A stretch of DNA of 64,000 nt. Source: Devosia sp. XK-2 (GTDB taxonomy: Bacteria; Pseudomonadota; Alphaproteobacteria; Rhizobiales; Devosiaceae). This document shows positions 32,719-42,169 of this stretch, one piece after another. Numbering within the stretch: position 1 is the stretch's first letter; each line of letters begins with the position of its first letter. The stretch covers positions 2,872,501-2,936,500 of the forward strand of contig NZ_CP146608.1 in NCBI RefSeq assembly GCF_037113415.1, read 5' to 3'. The notes below the pieces were generated by a model. The model did no database searches, was not told where the DNA came from, and saw only the letters and a list, made by a program, of their open reading frames with translations. Made by a program: the position numbers and the translations under genes.

Positions 32719-33768
32719 ATGCGACTGCTGATCGTCGATGACAGCCGATCCAGCCTTGCGCTGATCGGAAGCATCATCAAGGACACAGTGATGGGTGAGA
32801 TCGAGCTCTGCCTCAATCCGCTCGAGGCACTGAAACTGTGCCAGGATCAGCAGTTCGACCTGATCATTGTCGACCACATCATGCCCGAAATGGACGGCGT
32901 CGCCTTTACTGCGGCCCTGCGGTCCCGCCCCAGCTACCGCATCGTCCCCATTATCATGGTCACCTCCGACCTCGACAAGGCCGTCCGGATCGAGGCGATC
33001 AAGGCCGGCGCCACCGACTTCCTCCACAAACCCTTCGACGCTACCGAGCTGCAGGCGCGCGTTACCAATCTGCTGGCGCTGCGCCTTGCACAGGTGGAAC
33101 TGGCCGACCGCGCCCAATGGCTGACGCGCGAAGTCGAACGTGCCACTGAACACCTCCTGGCGCGCGAGGAGGAAATCATCCACCGCCTCGCCCGCGCCAT
33201 CGAATATCGCGACGGCGACACGGGCGAACACGTCTCCCGCGTGGCCATGATCAGCCAATTGATCGGGGAAGGCATCGGCCTGCCGCCCGAGCGTTGCCGC
33301 ATGATCTATCTCACCGCCCCGCTGCACGATGTCGGCAAGATCGGCATTGCGGACGCCATCCTGTCCAAGCCGGGCAAGCTGACCGACGAGGAAATGGCGA
33401 TCATGCGCGAGCATGTGACCATCGGAGCCCGCATTCTGGAACGGGGTAGCTCGGACCTGATCCGCACCGCCGAACTGATCGCCCAGAGCCATCACGAAAA
33501 ATGGGACGGCACCGGCTATCCCGACCGCCTGGCAGGCGCTGACATTCCGGTCGAAGCGCGGATCGTGGCTATTGCCGATGTCTTTGATGCTCTTTGTTCG
33601 GAGCGTCCCTACAAACCGGCCTGGCCGATCGACAAGGCCTATGCCGAGATCGTCCGCTGCAGCGGCACCCATTTCGACCCGACCTGCGTGGCGGCCTTCC
33701 GCGCCAAATGGCCCGAGATCTCCGCCATCATGCAGCCAGAGGCTTCGCTTCAGGCCGTCGGCTTCTAG
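32719..33768 (+). CDS. Response regulator with HD-GYP domain (c-di-GMP phosphodiesterase)
   Basis: This 349-residue cytoplasmic regulator has an N-terminal receiver domain (D52 in LIIVDHIMPEMDG, lysine in LHKPF near 104) joined by a coiled linker to an HD-GYP domain. The catalytic HD is H203-D204 in LHDVGKIG, and the GYP motif is HHEKWDGTGYP (258-268). Such proteins break c-di-GMP to GMP when phosphorylated. The sensor kinase is not adjacent. It sits upstream of the che cluster, on the same strand but separated by a 485-bp regulatory gap. Confidence 0.93.
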   Translation: MRLLIVDDSRSSLALIGSIIKDTVMGEIELCLNPLEALKLCQDQQFDLIIVDHIMPEMDGVAFTAALRSRPSYRIVPIIMVTSDLDKAVRIEAIKAGATDFLHKPFDATELQARVTNLLALRLAQVELADRAQWLTREVERATEHLLAREEEIIHRLARAIEYRDGDTGEHVSRVAMISQLIGEGIGLPPERCRMIYLTAPLHDVGKIGIADAILSKPGKLTDEEMAIMREHVTIGARILERGSSDLIRTAELIAQSHHEKWDGTGYPDRLAGADIPVEARIVAIADVFDALCSERPYKPAWPIDKAYAEIVRCSGTHFDPTCVAAFRAKWPEISAIMQPEASLQAVGF

Positions 33769-33878
33769 CCCGCCTTTTCCGCCCCAGCTCCATTTCAGAA
33801 AAGGCCGCCCATTGCGGCTTGCCTGAATTGCCATGGGCTCGATAGCATTTCGGCCGGGGCGATAACGCGACCACAAGT

Positions 33879-33982
33879 GAATCAAATAATATAACCCTTC
33901 GAATTCTTGCGAATCGACTCTGAGTCGAAAGCGCTCGATTCAACAGCAAAAACGTTAGATTCAAAGAACCGCGAAAAGACTC
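33879..33982. promoter_or_regulatory. Cluster of seven GANTC (CcrM) sites
   Basis: GANTC occurs at 33879, 33911, 33916, 33922, 33937, 33958 and 33978. Three are nearly contiguous at 33911-33926, and GACTC-T-GAGTC there is itself a palindrome. CcrM methylates GANTC in alphaproteobacteria and tunes cell-cycle promoters. Chance expectation is about one site per 250-300 bp. Confidence 0.8.
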
Positions 33983-34069
33983 GCAAAAATCGAATTGATT
34001 AAGACAAATACCATTTGAAGTAATATTTAAAATCGGTTCCAAAAATTGGCAGAAATGTGGTGAGTGTAA

Positions 34070-34087
34070 CCATCGGTTAAACGATGG
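34070..34087. promoter_or_regulatory. Small inverted repeat before the che operon
   Basis: CCATCG-GTTAAA-CGATGG is a perfect 6-bp hairpin or binding site, 167 bases before the STAS gene start. No regulator is recognised. Confidence 0.4.
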
Positions 34088-34253
34088 GTGTGAGTATAGT
34101 ATCAAGCCGGATGGGAATACGGCGAAAAGATTATCGTAGAAACGTAGTAGCGAGCGCCACCCGCACCAGTCCTTTTCGCCTACCGATTTCCCAGCGCCCT
34201 TTGCGGTAGAGAGACAGAATGTCACCTATAGTAACTTGCGTACGGTCATACGC

Positions 34254-34580
34254 ATGACCGAACAGACACACATGCTCGTTTTGACGGGAGATGCAGGCAT
34301 CAAACAAGCAACCGAAGTTGCTGACAGCCTGCGCCAAGCCATCGACAATCACGCGGCAATTGCCATCGATACGCAGACCATTTCTGCGGCCGACATCACC
34401 ACCGTCCAGACCCTGCTTGCTGCCCGCGTCCATGCCCGTGCCAAGGGCAAGGCGCTGACGATGCTCGCGCCCCTGGGAGCACCGCTGCAAGCGGTGCTGG
34501 ATGCAGCCGGCTTTCTCACCCCTGGACAAGACCAGACGGCCTTCTGGTCCGCCACCACCGACAAGCCAGCAGGACACTGA
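34254..34580 (+). CDS. STAS-domain protein of the chemotaxis operon
   Basis: This 108-residue cytoplasmic protein has a STAS fold. The pattern is LTGDAGIKQATEVADSLRQAI, then AIAIDTQTISAADITTVQTLLAARVHARAKGKALTMLAPLGAPLQAVLDAAG. The usual anti-anti-sigma phosphoserine after the IDxxx strand aligns with the SAAD region, so phosphorylation is possible but unproven. I chose the ATG at 34254. STAS proteins occur at the head of several alphaproteobacterial che clusters; their function is not established. It is the first gene of a tightly packed operon that runs to 43899. Confidence 0.8.
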   Translation: MTEQTHMLVLTGDAGIKQATEVADSLRQAIDNHAAIAIDTQTISAADITTVQTLLAARVHARAKGKALTMLAPLGAPLQAVLDAAGFLTPGQDQTAFWSATTDKPAGH

Positions 34581-34583
34581 GCC

Positions 34584-34952
34584 ATGAGCAAGACCATTCT
34601 GACGATCGACGACAGCGCCTCCATCCGCCAGATGGTGGCCATGACGCTGAGCGGCGCCGGGCTTGATGTGCTCGAGGCCGGCAATGGCCAGGAGGGCTAT
34701 GAGGTGGCCACCACCAATACGGTCCATGCCATTCTGACCGACCTCAACATGCCTGTCCTCAACGGCATCGAATTTATCCGCAAATATCGGCAGCACCCCT
34801 CTTCCAAGGGCATTCCGATCATCCTGCTGACCACTGAATCCGATGACGAGCTCAAGCGTCAGGCCAAGGAAGCAGGCGCGACCGGCTGGATCGTCAAACC
34901 ATTCAAGCAGGACCAGTTGCTGGCCATCATCAAGAAGGTCACCGGTGCATGA
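34584..34952 (+). CDS. cheY: Chemotaxis response regulator CheY
   Basis: This 122-residue single-domain receiver has the acid pair D9-D10 (ILTIDDSAS), the phosphorylation site D53 (AILTDLNMPVLNG), T84 in LLTTES and K105 in WIVKPFKQ. CheY-P, made by CheA, binds the flagellar switch protein FliM/FliN or acts as a phosphate sink. It overlaps the start of cheA by four bases (ATGA). Confidence 0.95.
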   Translation: MSKTILTIDDSASIRQMVAMTLSGAGLDVLEAGNGQEGYEVATTNTVHAILTDLNMPVLNGIEFIRKYRQHPSSKGIPIILLTTESDDELKRQAKEAGATGWIVKPFKQDQLLAIIKKVTGA

Positions 34953-37003
34953 ACATTTCCGATCCCACCGAAACCTTCCGCCAGGAAGCGCGCGAACTGC
35001 TCGAAGAGCTGGAGGCGGGGCTGCTCGACCTCGAGCAGGATCCCTCCAATGCCGATCTCGTCAATTCCACCTTCCGGGCGCTGCACACCATCAAAGGCTC
35101 CGGAGCGATGTTCGGTTTCACTGCCGTGGCCGAATTCGTCCATGAATTCGAAACCGCCTTTGACCAGGTACGCAAAGGCCAGACCCAGGCCAACACAGCG
35201 CTGATCGAAGTGGCGCTCGAAGCCAAGGACCACATCCATCTGCTGATCGAGACGCCCGACGCCCGGATCGAGGGCGGCGAGGACATCCTGGCCCATCTGC
35301 GCGCCGTGGTGGCCGGGGAGACCGCGGCACCCAAGGCCGCGACCGCCAAACCGGCCAAGCCCGCCGCCGTCGCTGCGGCCGAGCCCCCGCCCAACCCCGT
35401 CCAATCGACCTGGCGGCTGGAATTTTACCTGCCCTCCGATGCTCTGATCTATGGCACCAATCCGCTGCTGCTGCTCGATGAACTGGCTCAGATCGGTCCG
35501 GCAACCATCACCGCATTGACCGACCGCATACCGGACCTGGCCGTGCTTGATCCGGAAACACCCCATATCGGCTGGCGGGTCGATATCGAGGCCGACGACC
35601 CGACATCGGCCATCGATGACGTGTTCCTGTTCCTCAAGGACAATATGGAACTGAGCCTGACCCGGCTTGCAGAGAGCACCGCCGAACCGGCCGCGCCGGA
35701 CATCGTTGCGACGGTGGAACCGGCCGAGCCCGAACTGGCCCCGGCTGCTCCCGTGCCCTCGCCTCCGTCCTCGTCTCCGCGGGCCAGGCCGGGCGCCGCA
35801 GCCGAAACCGCTGACCGCACCGCAGCCTCCTCCCTGCGTGTGCCGGCCGAGCGGTTGGACGAATTGATGGACCGTGTCGGCGAACTGGTGATTGCCCAGG
35901 CCCGGTTGAGCCAGATTGCCGGCCTGAGTTCCGACACTGCGCTCAAGACCATTGCCGAAGAACTGGAGCGTCTGTCCTCAGGCCTGCGCGACACGACAAT
36001 GGGCATTCGCATGGTGCCCATCGGCTCGCTGTTCAGCCGCTTCCGGCGTCTGGTCCACGACCTGTCGAGCGAATTGGGCAAGCCCATCGAGTTCATCACC
36101 TCGGGCGAAGAGACCGAGCTCGACAAGACTATGATCGAGCGCCTGGCCGATCCCCTGGTCCACCTTATCCGCAATTCGGTCGACCATGGTCTGGAAAACG
36201 CCGAGAAGCGCGCTGCTGCCGGCAAACCAGGCAAGGGCGTCGTGCGCCTGTCGGCGGTCTATTCTGGCGCCGAGGTAGCCATTTCCGTCGCCGATGATGG
36301 CGCTGGCCTCAATGCCGAGCGCATCCGCGCCAAGGCCGAGGAAAATGGGCTCATCACGCCCGAGACCAAGCTGACCGACCAGGAACTTTATCAGCTCATT
36401 TTTGCGCCGGGCTTTTCGACCGCCAAGGAAGTGACGTCCCTGTCCGGCCGTGGTGTCGGCATGGACGTGGTCAAGCGCACCATTGACGGTCTGCGCGGCA
36501 CGATCGATGTGTCCTCACGGCCCGGCCAGGGCGCGACCATGACCCTGCGCCTGCCCCTGACCCTGGCCATTATCGATGGCATGCTCGTGCGGGTCGGCAA
36601 TGGGCGATACACCATTCCCCTGGCTGCGGTCGAAGAATGCGTGGAACTGCCTGAAGGCATAGAGGCTCACGCCAAGGGCCGCAATTTCCTCGATATTCGC
36701 GGTGCACTGGTCCCCTATCTGCGGCTACGCGAAGTCTTCGGGATCAAGGGTGAGAGCGAGCCGCACCAGAAGGTGGTGATCGTCTCGTCCGGCGAGGGGC
36801 GCGTCGGCCTGGTGGTCGACCAGATCATCGGCAACAACCAGACGGTCATCAAGCAGCTTTCAAAGCTCCATTCAGGCATCAAGTCCTTTTCGGGGGCGAC
36901 TATCCTGGGCGACGGCACCGTGGCTCTGATCCTGGACACGACCCATCTCGTCGCGGCCGGCCAGGGCTATGTGGACCGCAACCAGATGGGGAGGGCGGCA
37001 TGA
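34949..37003 (+). CDS. cheA: Chemotaxis histidine kinase CheA
   Basis: This 684-residue kinase has an N-terminal Hpt domain with the phosphorylation site H46 (FRALHTIKGSGAMFGF). A P2-like domain (about residues 150-235) follows, then an Ala/Pro-rich linker. The P3 dimerisation helix pair comes next (PAERLDELMDRVGELVIAQARLSQ), then the P4 ATPase with the N box (LIRNSVDHGLENAEKR), G1 (SVADDGAGL) and G2 (SLSGRGVGMDVVKRTI) boxes. A CheW-like P5 domain closes the protein (VRVGNGRYTIPLAAVEECVEL). It receives receptor input through CheW and phosphorylates CheY and CheB. It overlaps cheW by four bases. Confidence 0.97.
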   Translation: MNISDPTETFRQEARELLEELEAGLLDLEQDPSNADLVNSTFRALHTIKGSGAMFGFTAVAEFVHEFETAFDQVRKGQTQANTALIEVALEAKDHIHLLIETPDARIEGGEDILAHLRAVVAGETAAPKAATAKPAKPAAVAAAEPPPNPVQSTWRLEFYLPSDALIYGTNPLLLLDELAQIGPATITALTDRIPDLAVLDPETPHIGWRVDIEADDPTSAIDDVFLFLKDNMELSLTRLAESTAEPAAPDIVATVEPAEPELAPAAPVPSPPSSSPRARPGAAAETADRTAASSLRVPAERLDELMDRVGELVIAQARLSQIAGLSSDTALKTIAEELERLSSGLRDTTMGIRMVPIGSLFSRFRRLVHDLSSELGKPIEFITSGEETELDKTMIERLADPLVHLIRNSVDHGLENAEKRAAAGKPGKGVVRLSAVYSGAEVAISVADDGAGLNAERIRAKAEENGLITPETKLTDQELYQLIFAPGFSTAKEVTSLSGRGVGMDVVKRTIDGLRGTIDVSSRPGQGATMTLRLPLTLAIIDGMLVRVGNGRYTIPLAAVEECVELPEGIEAHAKGRNFLDIRGALVPYLRLREVFGIKGESEPHQKVVIVSSGEGRVGLVVDQIIGNNQTVIKQLSKLHSGIKSFSGATILGDGTVALILDTTHLVAAGQGYVDRNQMGRAA

Positions 37004-37533
37004 GCATGGCCAGTACCATGGACACAAAACCGGACCAGGCCGGATCGGCCAATGCCATGACGGCGCTGACCATCAGGCTCGATGACGAACTCTTCGCCGT
37101 CGAGGCCAGCCGCGTGCGAGAAATTCTCGATCTCGTGCCGATCACCGAGGTGCCCAACGCGCCCGACTTCGTCGGTGGGCTCATCAATGTGCGGGGGCGC
37201 GTGGTGCCCTTGGCTGACCTGCGCGTCATGTTCGGCATGAACCGGCCCGAACCGGACCAGGATACGCGCATCGTCGTGATGGAAGTGGATATGGAAGGCG
37301 AACCCACCATTGCCGGCATCCTCGCCGACAAGGTCCATGACGTTACCGATATCGAGGCGGCCTCTATCGAGGAAGCCCCAAAGGTCGGCATGCGCTGGCG
37401 CCCCGAATTCATCAAGGGCATCGGCAAGCGCAATGGCGGCTTCATCATCATCCCCAATATGGAACGCATTTTCGAAACACCAGGCACAAGAAACGCGCCT
37501 GTCGCAGCATCAGAAGAAAGGTCTGCATCGTGA
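37000..37533 (+). CDS. cheW: Chemotaxis coupling protein CheW (first copy)
   Basis: This 177-residue coupling protein links receptors to CheA in the polar array. The CheW core runs from [57 protein letters not shown] through to [21 protein letters not shown]. It begins with about 20 extra residues before the core. It overlaps cheA upstream and the MCP gene downstream by four bases each, so the three proteins are made together. A second, shorter CheW follows the MCP. Confidence 0.95.
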   Translation: MSMASTMDTKPDQAGSANAMTALTIRLDDELFAVEASRVREILDLVPITEVPNAPDFVGGLINVRGRVVPLADLRVMFGMNRPEPDQDTRIVVMEVDMEGEPTIAGILADKVHDVTDIEAASIEEAPKVGMRWRPEFIKGIGKRNGGFIIIPNMERIFETPGTRNAPVAASEERSAS

Positions 37534-39626
37534 GACTGACTATCAAGACAAAACTGGCAGCCGTCTTCGGCGTTGTCGTCGCCCTGTCTGCCGGCAGCAT
37601 GTTCATCGCCCTGCAAAATCTGGGCACGCTTAACAATGAGCTGGAAACCATTGTCGAGGTGCGTTCGGCAAACCTGATCCGCTCGGCGCAGATGCAGACG
37701 AGCCTGGAAAGCCTTGGCTCGCGCGTGCGCGCTCAGATCATCACCAAGGACCAGGCCGAAAAAGAAGGCTATATCGCCTCGCTCGAGGAAGATTATCGCG
37801 AACTTATCGACGGTCATGCCTTCCTTGAAGCCAACACCATGGACACGGTCATCAAGCAGGAATTGCCGGCCTTCCTCGCCAAGGTCGAAGATCTCCATTC
37901 GGCCGTGGGACGGGGCCAGGAACTGACCCTGAAAAATTCCGATGCAACGGCCCTGGCCATCAGCCGCAGCGAAGGCAGCGGTTCGCTCGGTGTGTTTGAG
38001 GAAACCATGGCCGCCCTGCGCACTTCGCTGCAGCGCAAGGTGGATGCCGGCGATCTCTCGGCCTTCTCCGCCTACCAGGCAGCGACCGAAATGTTCCTGA
38101 CCGGCACCGACATGTTCCGCCAGCAGCGCAATGTCCTGCTCGCCGCCTCACAGGATCGCGAATTGCAGGAAAAGTGGCATGCGGACTACCTGACCGGCGT
38201 AGAGGCCAATGCCGAGCGCCTGCCCGAACTGCAGCGCACCATGCCGGCCTCCGATATGGGGCTCTTCAATGCGGCCCGCGCGGCCTATGACGACATGGTT
38301 GCGGCCATGGACAAGGCCGTCGCCGTATCGATGGAGAACGGCGACTATTTCGCGCTCCAGGAAATGCAGACCATCAACACGCTGCGCCGTGAAGCCAATG
38401 AAGTCCTCCAGGCCATGATCGACCGCAATACCGTGGTCATGGAGGAAGCCCAGGCCGAGGCCGCCGCGCTCTACCAGACCTCGACCATGCTGCTCATCGG
38501 CCTGCTTGTCGGTTCCGCACTGATCGCCGCCATCGCCGCAACCTGGATCGTGGTTTCGATCTCCCGCGCCCTTAACAGCGCCGTGCGCCTGGCCGACGAA
38601 GTGGCCGACGGCAATCTCTCGGCCAGCGCCGAGGCCAAGAGCGACGACGAAGTGGGCGACCTGATCAAGACCCTCAACGCCATGACCAAAAAGCTGCGCG
38701 AAGTGGTAACCGAGGTTACCTCGGCCACCCGCAATGTCGCGGCTGGATCGCAGGAAATGTCGGCGACTGCCGAGCAGCTGAGCCAGGGCGCCACCGAACA
38801 GGCCTCCTCCACCGAAGAGGCGTCCGCGTCGATGGAAGAAATGGCTGCCACCATCAAGCAATCGGCCGACAATGCCTCCCAGACTGAAAAGATCGCGCGT
38901 CAGTCCGCTGCCGACGCGATTGCCTCGGGCGACGCCGTCAACAATGCCGTGGCTGCCATGCAGACCATTGCCGACAAGATCATGGTGGTGCAGGAAATCG
39001 CCCGCCAGACCGACCTGCTGGCCCTCAACGCGGCGGTGGAAGCCGCCCGCGCCGGCGAGCATGGTCGCGGATTTGCCGTGGTGGCCTCCGAGGTCCGCAA
39101 ACTGGCCGAACGCAGCCAGTCCGCCGCCGCCGAAATCTCGACGCTCTCGGGCACGACGGTGAAGGCTGCCCAATCGGCCGGCGAAATGCTCTCCAAGCTC
39201 GTGCCCGACATTCAGCGCACGGCCGAACTGGTGGAGGAAATCTCCGCCGGCTCCCGCGAGCAGAATGCTGGTGCCGCCCAGATCAACACCGCCATCCAGC
39301 AGCTCGACAAGGTGACCCAGCAGAACACTTCGGCCGCCGAGGAAATGTCGGCGACCTCCGAAGAGCTGGCCAGCCAGGCCGAACAGCTCCAGTCCGCCAT
39401 CAGCTACTTCCGCATCGATCCCGCCTCGATCGCGGCCGTGGCATCCGATGCCCCGGCGGCCAAGGTCGACCTCAAGGCAGCCATTCTCGCCAAGGCGCCG
39501 CATATGGCGCCAAAGGCCGGCAAACCAGCCAAGGCCAAGGCCATGAGCAATGGCGGGTTCGACCTCGATATGGGCGATGCGGGCGACGATCTCGACGGTG
39601 AATTCAGCCGTCGCGGCGCGGCCTGA
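37530..39626 (+). CDS. Methyl-accepting chemotaxis protein
   Basis: This 698-residue receptor has an N-terminal membrane helix (about residues 8-28) and a periplasmic helical sensor domain (about 30-310, of the four-helix type). A second membrane helix (about 315-340) is followed by a HAMP domain ([40 protein letters not shown]) and the signalling coiled coil. The tip reads [35 protein letters not shown], with all core tip residues intact. No C-terminal NWETF-type CheR tether is present; the tail is disordered and acidic. The ligand is unknown. Confidence 0.95.
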   Translation: MRLTIKTKLAAVFGVVVALSAGSMFIALQNLGTLNNELETIVEVRSANLIRSAQMQTSLESLGSRVRAQIITKDQAEKEGYIASLEEDYRELIDGHAFLEANTMDTVIKQELPAFLAKVEDLHSAVGRGQELTLKNSDATALAISRSEGSGSLGVFEETMAALRTSLQRKVDAGDLSAFSAYQAATEMFLTGTDMFRQQRNVLLAASQDRELQEKWHADYLTGVEANAERLPELQRTMPASDMGLFNAARAAYDDMVAAMDKAVAVSMENGDYFALQEMQTINTLRREANEVLQAMIDRNTVVMEEAQAEAAALYQTSTMLLIGLLVGSALIAAIAATWIVVSISRALNSAVRLADEVADGNLSASAEAKSDDEVGDLIKTLNAMTKKLREVVTEVTSATRNVAAGSQEMSATAEQLSQGATEQASSTEEASASMEEMAATIKQSADNASQTEKIARQSAADAIASGDAVNNAVAAMQTIADKIMVVQEIARQTDLLALNAAVEAARAGEHGRGFAVVASEVRKLAERSQSAAAEISTLSGTTVKAAQSAGEMLSKLVPDIQRTAELVEEISAGSREQNAGAAQINTAIQQLDKVTQQNTSAAEEMSATSEELASQAEQLQSAISYFRIDPASIAAVASDAPAAKVDLKAAILAKAPHMAPKAGKPAKAKAMSNGGFDLDMGDAGDDLDGEFSRRGAA

Positions 39627-39640
39627 GCGGGTATAAAGCC

Positions 39641-40105
39641 ATGGCTGAACAAGCCCAATATGTGACCCTGGGCGTCGCGGAGGAAATCTTCGCGGCGCCG
39701 GTCACCAAAGTGCTCGAAATCCTCGACATGCGGCCCGTCGCCCGCCTGCCGCGGGCCCCGGCCAACCTGCTCGGCATGATCGATGTGCGCGGCGAGGGTG
39801 TCCCTGTGCTCGACCTGCGCCTGACCCTGGGCATGGAGACGGCACCCGATACCGAAAACACCCGGATTGTGGTGCTCGCCATCAACGGTCAGGACGGTAT
39901 CCTGACCCTAGGCCTCAGGGCCGATCGGGTGTTCGAGGTTACCGTGCTCGACCATGAAACGCTCGATCCGCCACCGCCCATTTCGGCCGGCTGGGGTGAC
40001 CAGGTGATCGAGGGCATCGGCCGGCGCAATGGCGAATTCGTCACCGTGCTCGATCTGGATCGCCTGCTGGGCAGCACGCCCCTGCCCGCCACCCGCGCGG
40101 CCTGA
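39641..40105 (+). CDS. cheW: Chemotaxis coupling protein CheW (second copy)
   Basis: This 154-residue protein is a second CheW (VTLGVAEEIFAAPVTKVLEILDMRPVARLPRAPANLLGMIDVRGEGVPVLDLRLTLGM...VIEGIGRRNGEFVTVLDLDRLL). It is shorter and diverged from the first copy. Two CheW proteins in one operon suggest either different coupling strengths or a dedicated partner, for example the non-canonical receptor-like protein at the operon end. Only 14 bases separate it from the MCP stop. Confidence 0.93.
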   Translation: MAEQAQYVTLGVAEEIFAAPVTKVLEILDMRPVARLPRAPANLLGMIDVRGEGVPVLDLRLTLGMETAPDTENTRIVVLAINGQDGILTLGLRADRVFEVTVLDHETLDPPPPISAGWGDQVIEGIGRRNGEFVTVLDLDRLLGSTPLPATRAA

Positions 40106-40160
40106 CCCAATCGGCGGCCGGCCCCAGGCTGGCCCCGCTCCCGCCTATCGGAGTATTCAA

Positions 40161-41024
40161 TTGGCTGCCCTTGCACACCGACTTGATGAAGACGACCACC
40201 TCACCGACGCCGATTTCCGCAGGATTTCGGCCTTGATCAGCAGGCAGGTCGGCATCAAATTGCCCCCCACGAAACGGTTGATGGTCGAAGGACGGTTGCG
40301 CCGGCGCCTGCGCGCGCTCGATCTGCCTGGTTTTTCCGACTATGCCGACTATCTGTTTCGCCAGGATGGCCTGGAGAGCGAGATCACCTTCCTGATCAAC
40401 GCGGTCACCACCAACAAAACCGATTTTTTCCGCGAGCCCGAACATTTCGAGCTGATGCACAAGCAATTGGTGGCCGACCTCATCGAGCGGCGCCAGGAAC
40501 GCATGCCATTGCTCAAGGTCTGGAGCGCAGCCAGTTCTACAGGAGCCGAGGCCTATACCATTGCCATGGTATTGGCCGACATGGCTGCGCAACGACGCGA
40601 CTTCCGCTTTGCCGTGCTGGGCACCGACATTTCAACCGATGTGCTCGAAACCGGCCGCCGCGCCATCTATCCCGCCGAGTTGGTGATGCCCGTGCCGCCG
40701 GGCATGCAATCGCGCTATCTCATGCATGCCCGCCGTCCCGGCGCCCGGCCCGATATTCGCATCGTGCCCGAATTGCGTCGCCTGGTGCGTTTCGACCAGC
40801 TCAACCTGATGGATACCAATTATCCCTATGACCGCGACGTCGACATTATCTTTCTGCGCAATGTGCTGATCTATTTCGAGAAGGCCGATCAGGCCGCCGT
40901 CATTTCCCGGCTCGTGGGACACTTGCGGCCCGGCGGTTATCTCCTTCTTGGCCATTCCGAATCTATGGTCGGCACTTCGATCACCATGCGGCAGGTCGCA
41001 CCGGCCGTGTTCCAGAAGACGTGA
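40161..41024 (+). CDS. cheR: Chemotaxis methyltransferase CheR
   Basis: This 287-residue SAM-dependent enzyme methylates glutamates on the MCP signalling domain. An N-terminal all-helix domain (about residues 10-80) is followed by the methyltransferase core: [29 protein letters not shown] (SAM loop), [16 protein letters not shown], and [43 protein letters not shown] chose a TTG start at 40161 because GGAG (40150-40153) lies seven bases upstream and the family domain begins there. It meets cheB tail to head. Confidence 0.95.
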   Translation: MAALAHRLDEDDHLTDADFRRISALISRQVGIKLPPTKRLMVEGRLRRRLRALDLPGFSDYADYLFRQDGLESEITFLINAVTTNKTDFFREPEHFELMHKQLVADLIERRQERMPLLKVWSAASSTGAEAYTIAMVLADMAAQRRDFRFAVLGTDISTDVLETGRRAIYPAELVMPVPPGMQSRYLMHARRPGARPDIRIVPELRRLVRFDQLNLMDTNYPYDRDVDIIFLRNVLIYFEKADQAAVISRLVGHLRPGGYLLLGHSESMVGTSITMRQVAPAVFQKT

Positions 41025-41038
41025 GGCGGACCGAAGCG

Positions 41039-42169
41039 ATGAAAGACAAGATCCGCGTCCTGATTGTCGACGACAGCGCTTCGGTGCGCACCACACTCTC
41101 CGACATCATCTCGGCCGATCCCGACCTTGAGGTCATGGCGACGGCGGCCGACCCCTATGTGGCCGTCGAGCGCATCCGCCAGGAAGTGCCCGACGTGATA
41201 TTTCTCGATATCGAATTGCCGCGCATGGACGGCATCACCTTCCTCAAGAAGATCATGTCCCAGCGCCCCATTCCGGTGGTGATCTGTTCCAGCCTTGCCC
41301 AGGATGGCTCGGACGCCTTCATGCAGGCGCTTGAGGCCGGAGCCGTGGATGTCGTTGCCAAGCCGCGCGTCGATACCGCCCAGTTCCTGCAGGAGTCGCG
41401 GATGCGCATATGCGATGCCGCCAAGGCCGCCGCGCACGCCAAAATGCGCGGTCTGGCCAAACCCTCGCCGGTGCTGCGTCAGCCCGCGGCCGACCTGAAG
41501 GTGGAGGCTAAGCTGAGCGCCGACGCCATCATCCCGCCCATTTCCGACGCAAGGCGGGAAAGCCTGATCGCCCGCATGCCGGTAACCGAACCCCTTGTCG
41601 CCATTGGCGCCTCGACCGGTGGCACCGAAGCCCTGCGCGAAGTGCTGGAGGCCCTGCCGGCCAATTGCCCGCCTATTCTGATCGTGCAGCATATGCCAGA
41701 GCGGTTCACGACCGCCTTCGCCCGCCGGCTGGACATGAGTTGCGCCGTAAGGGTCAAGGAGGCCCAGGACGGCGACCTGGTGCAGCCCGGCCTGGTGCTG
41801 GTCGCCCCGGGCAATCTGCATATGCTACTGGTCCGGAACGGAGCGCGTTATACCGTTTCGATCAAGGAAGGACCCCATATTTCCCGCCACCGTCCTTCGG
41901 TCGATGTGCTCTTCCGCTCCACCGCCCAGTCTGCGGGCCGCAATGCCATGGGCATATTGCTCACCGGCATGGGCGATGACGGTGCGCGGGGACTGCTCGA
42001 AATGCGCCAGATGGGTAGTCCCACCATTGCCCAGGACGAAGCCAGCTGCGTGGTGTTCGGCATGCCCAAGGAAGCCATTCAACGCGGCGGCGCCGCCCGC
42101 ATTCTCCCCCTTTCCAGGATGGCCGGCGAAATCGCCGCGCATAGCGCCTCGGCCGGAGCAAGCAAGTGA
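41039..42169 (+). CDS. cheB: Chemotaxis methylesterase CheB
   Basis: This 376-residue protein has an N-terminal receiver (D11, D12, phosphorylation site D57 in [13 protein letters not shown]) and a C-terminal methylesterase. The catalytic serine is in [15 protein letters not shown], the histidine in [17 protein letters not shown], and the aspartate in MGDDGARG. It removes methyl groups from receptors when phosphorylated by CheA. I chose the ATG at 41039; a GTG at 41021 overlapping the cheR stop is possible. The last gene of the operon overlaps its end. Confidence 0.95.
   Translation: MKDKIRVLIVDDSASVRTTLSDIISADPDLEVMATAADPYVAVERIRQEVPDVIFLDIELPRMDGITFLKKIMSQRPIPVVICSSLAQDGSDAFMQALEAGAVDVVAKPRVDTAQFLQESRMRICDAAKAAAHAKMRGLAKPSPVLRQPAADLKVEAKLSADAIIPPISDARRESLIARMPVTEPLVAIGASTGGTEALREVLEALPANCPPILIVQHMPERFTTAFARRLDMSCAVRVKEAQDGDLVQPGLVLVAPGNLHMLLVRNGARYTVSIKEGPHISRHRPSVDVLFRSTAQSAGRNAMGILLTGMGDDGARGLLEMRQMGSPTIAQDEASCVVFGMPKEAIQRGGAARILPLSRMAGEIAAHSASAGASK

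Larger units (their letters stand above)
33769..34253. other. AT-rich intergenic region upstream of the che operon
   Basis: No gene lies in this 485-bp stretch, which is much more AT-rich than its surroundings from about 33860 to 34130. A degenerate AAGGCCGC...GCGGCTT hairpin near 33798-33818 may be the terminator of the HD-GYP gene. The stretch then holds seven GANTC sites (33879-33982) and a CCATCG-GTTAAA-CGATGG hairpin (34070-34087). It probably contains the main promoter of the che operon; I cannot place the -35/-10 boxes with confidence. Confidence 0.75.

Noticed and set aside
33769-34253. Replication origin in the AT-rich GANTC-rich gap
   Set aside because: No DnaA-box cluster, repABC gene, hemE or dnaA is nearby. 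A regulated promoter explains the GANTC sites more simply.
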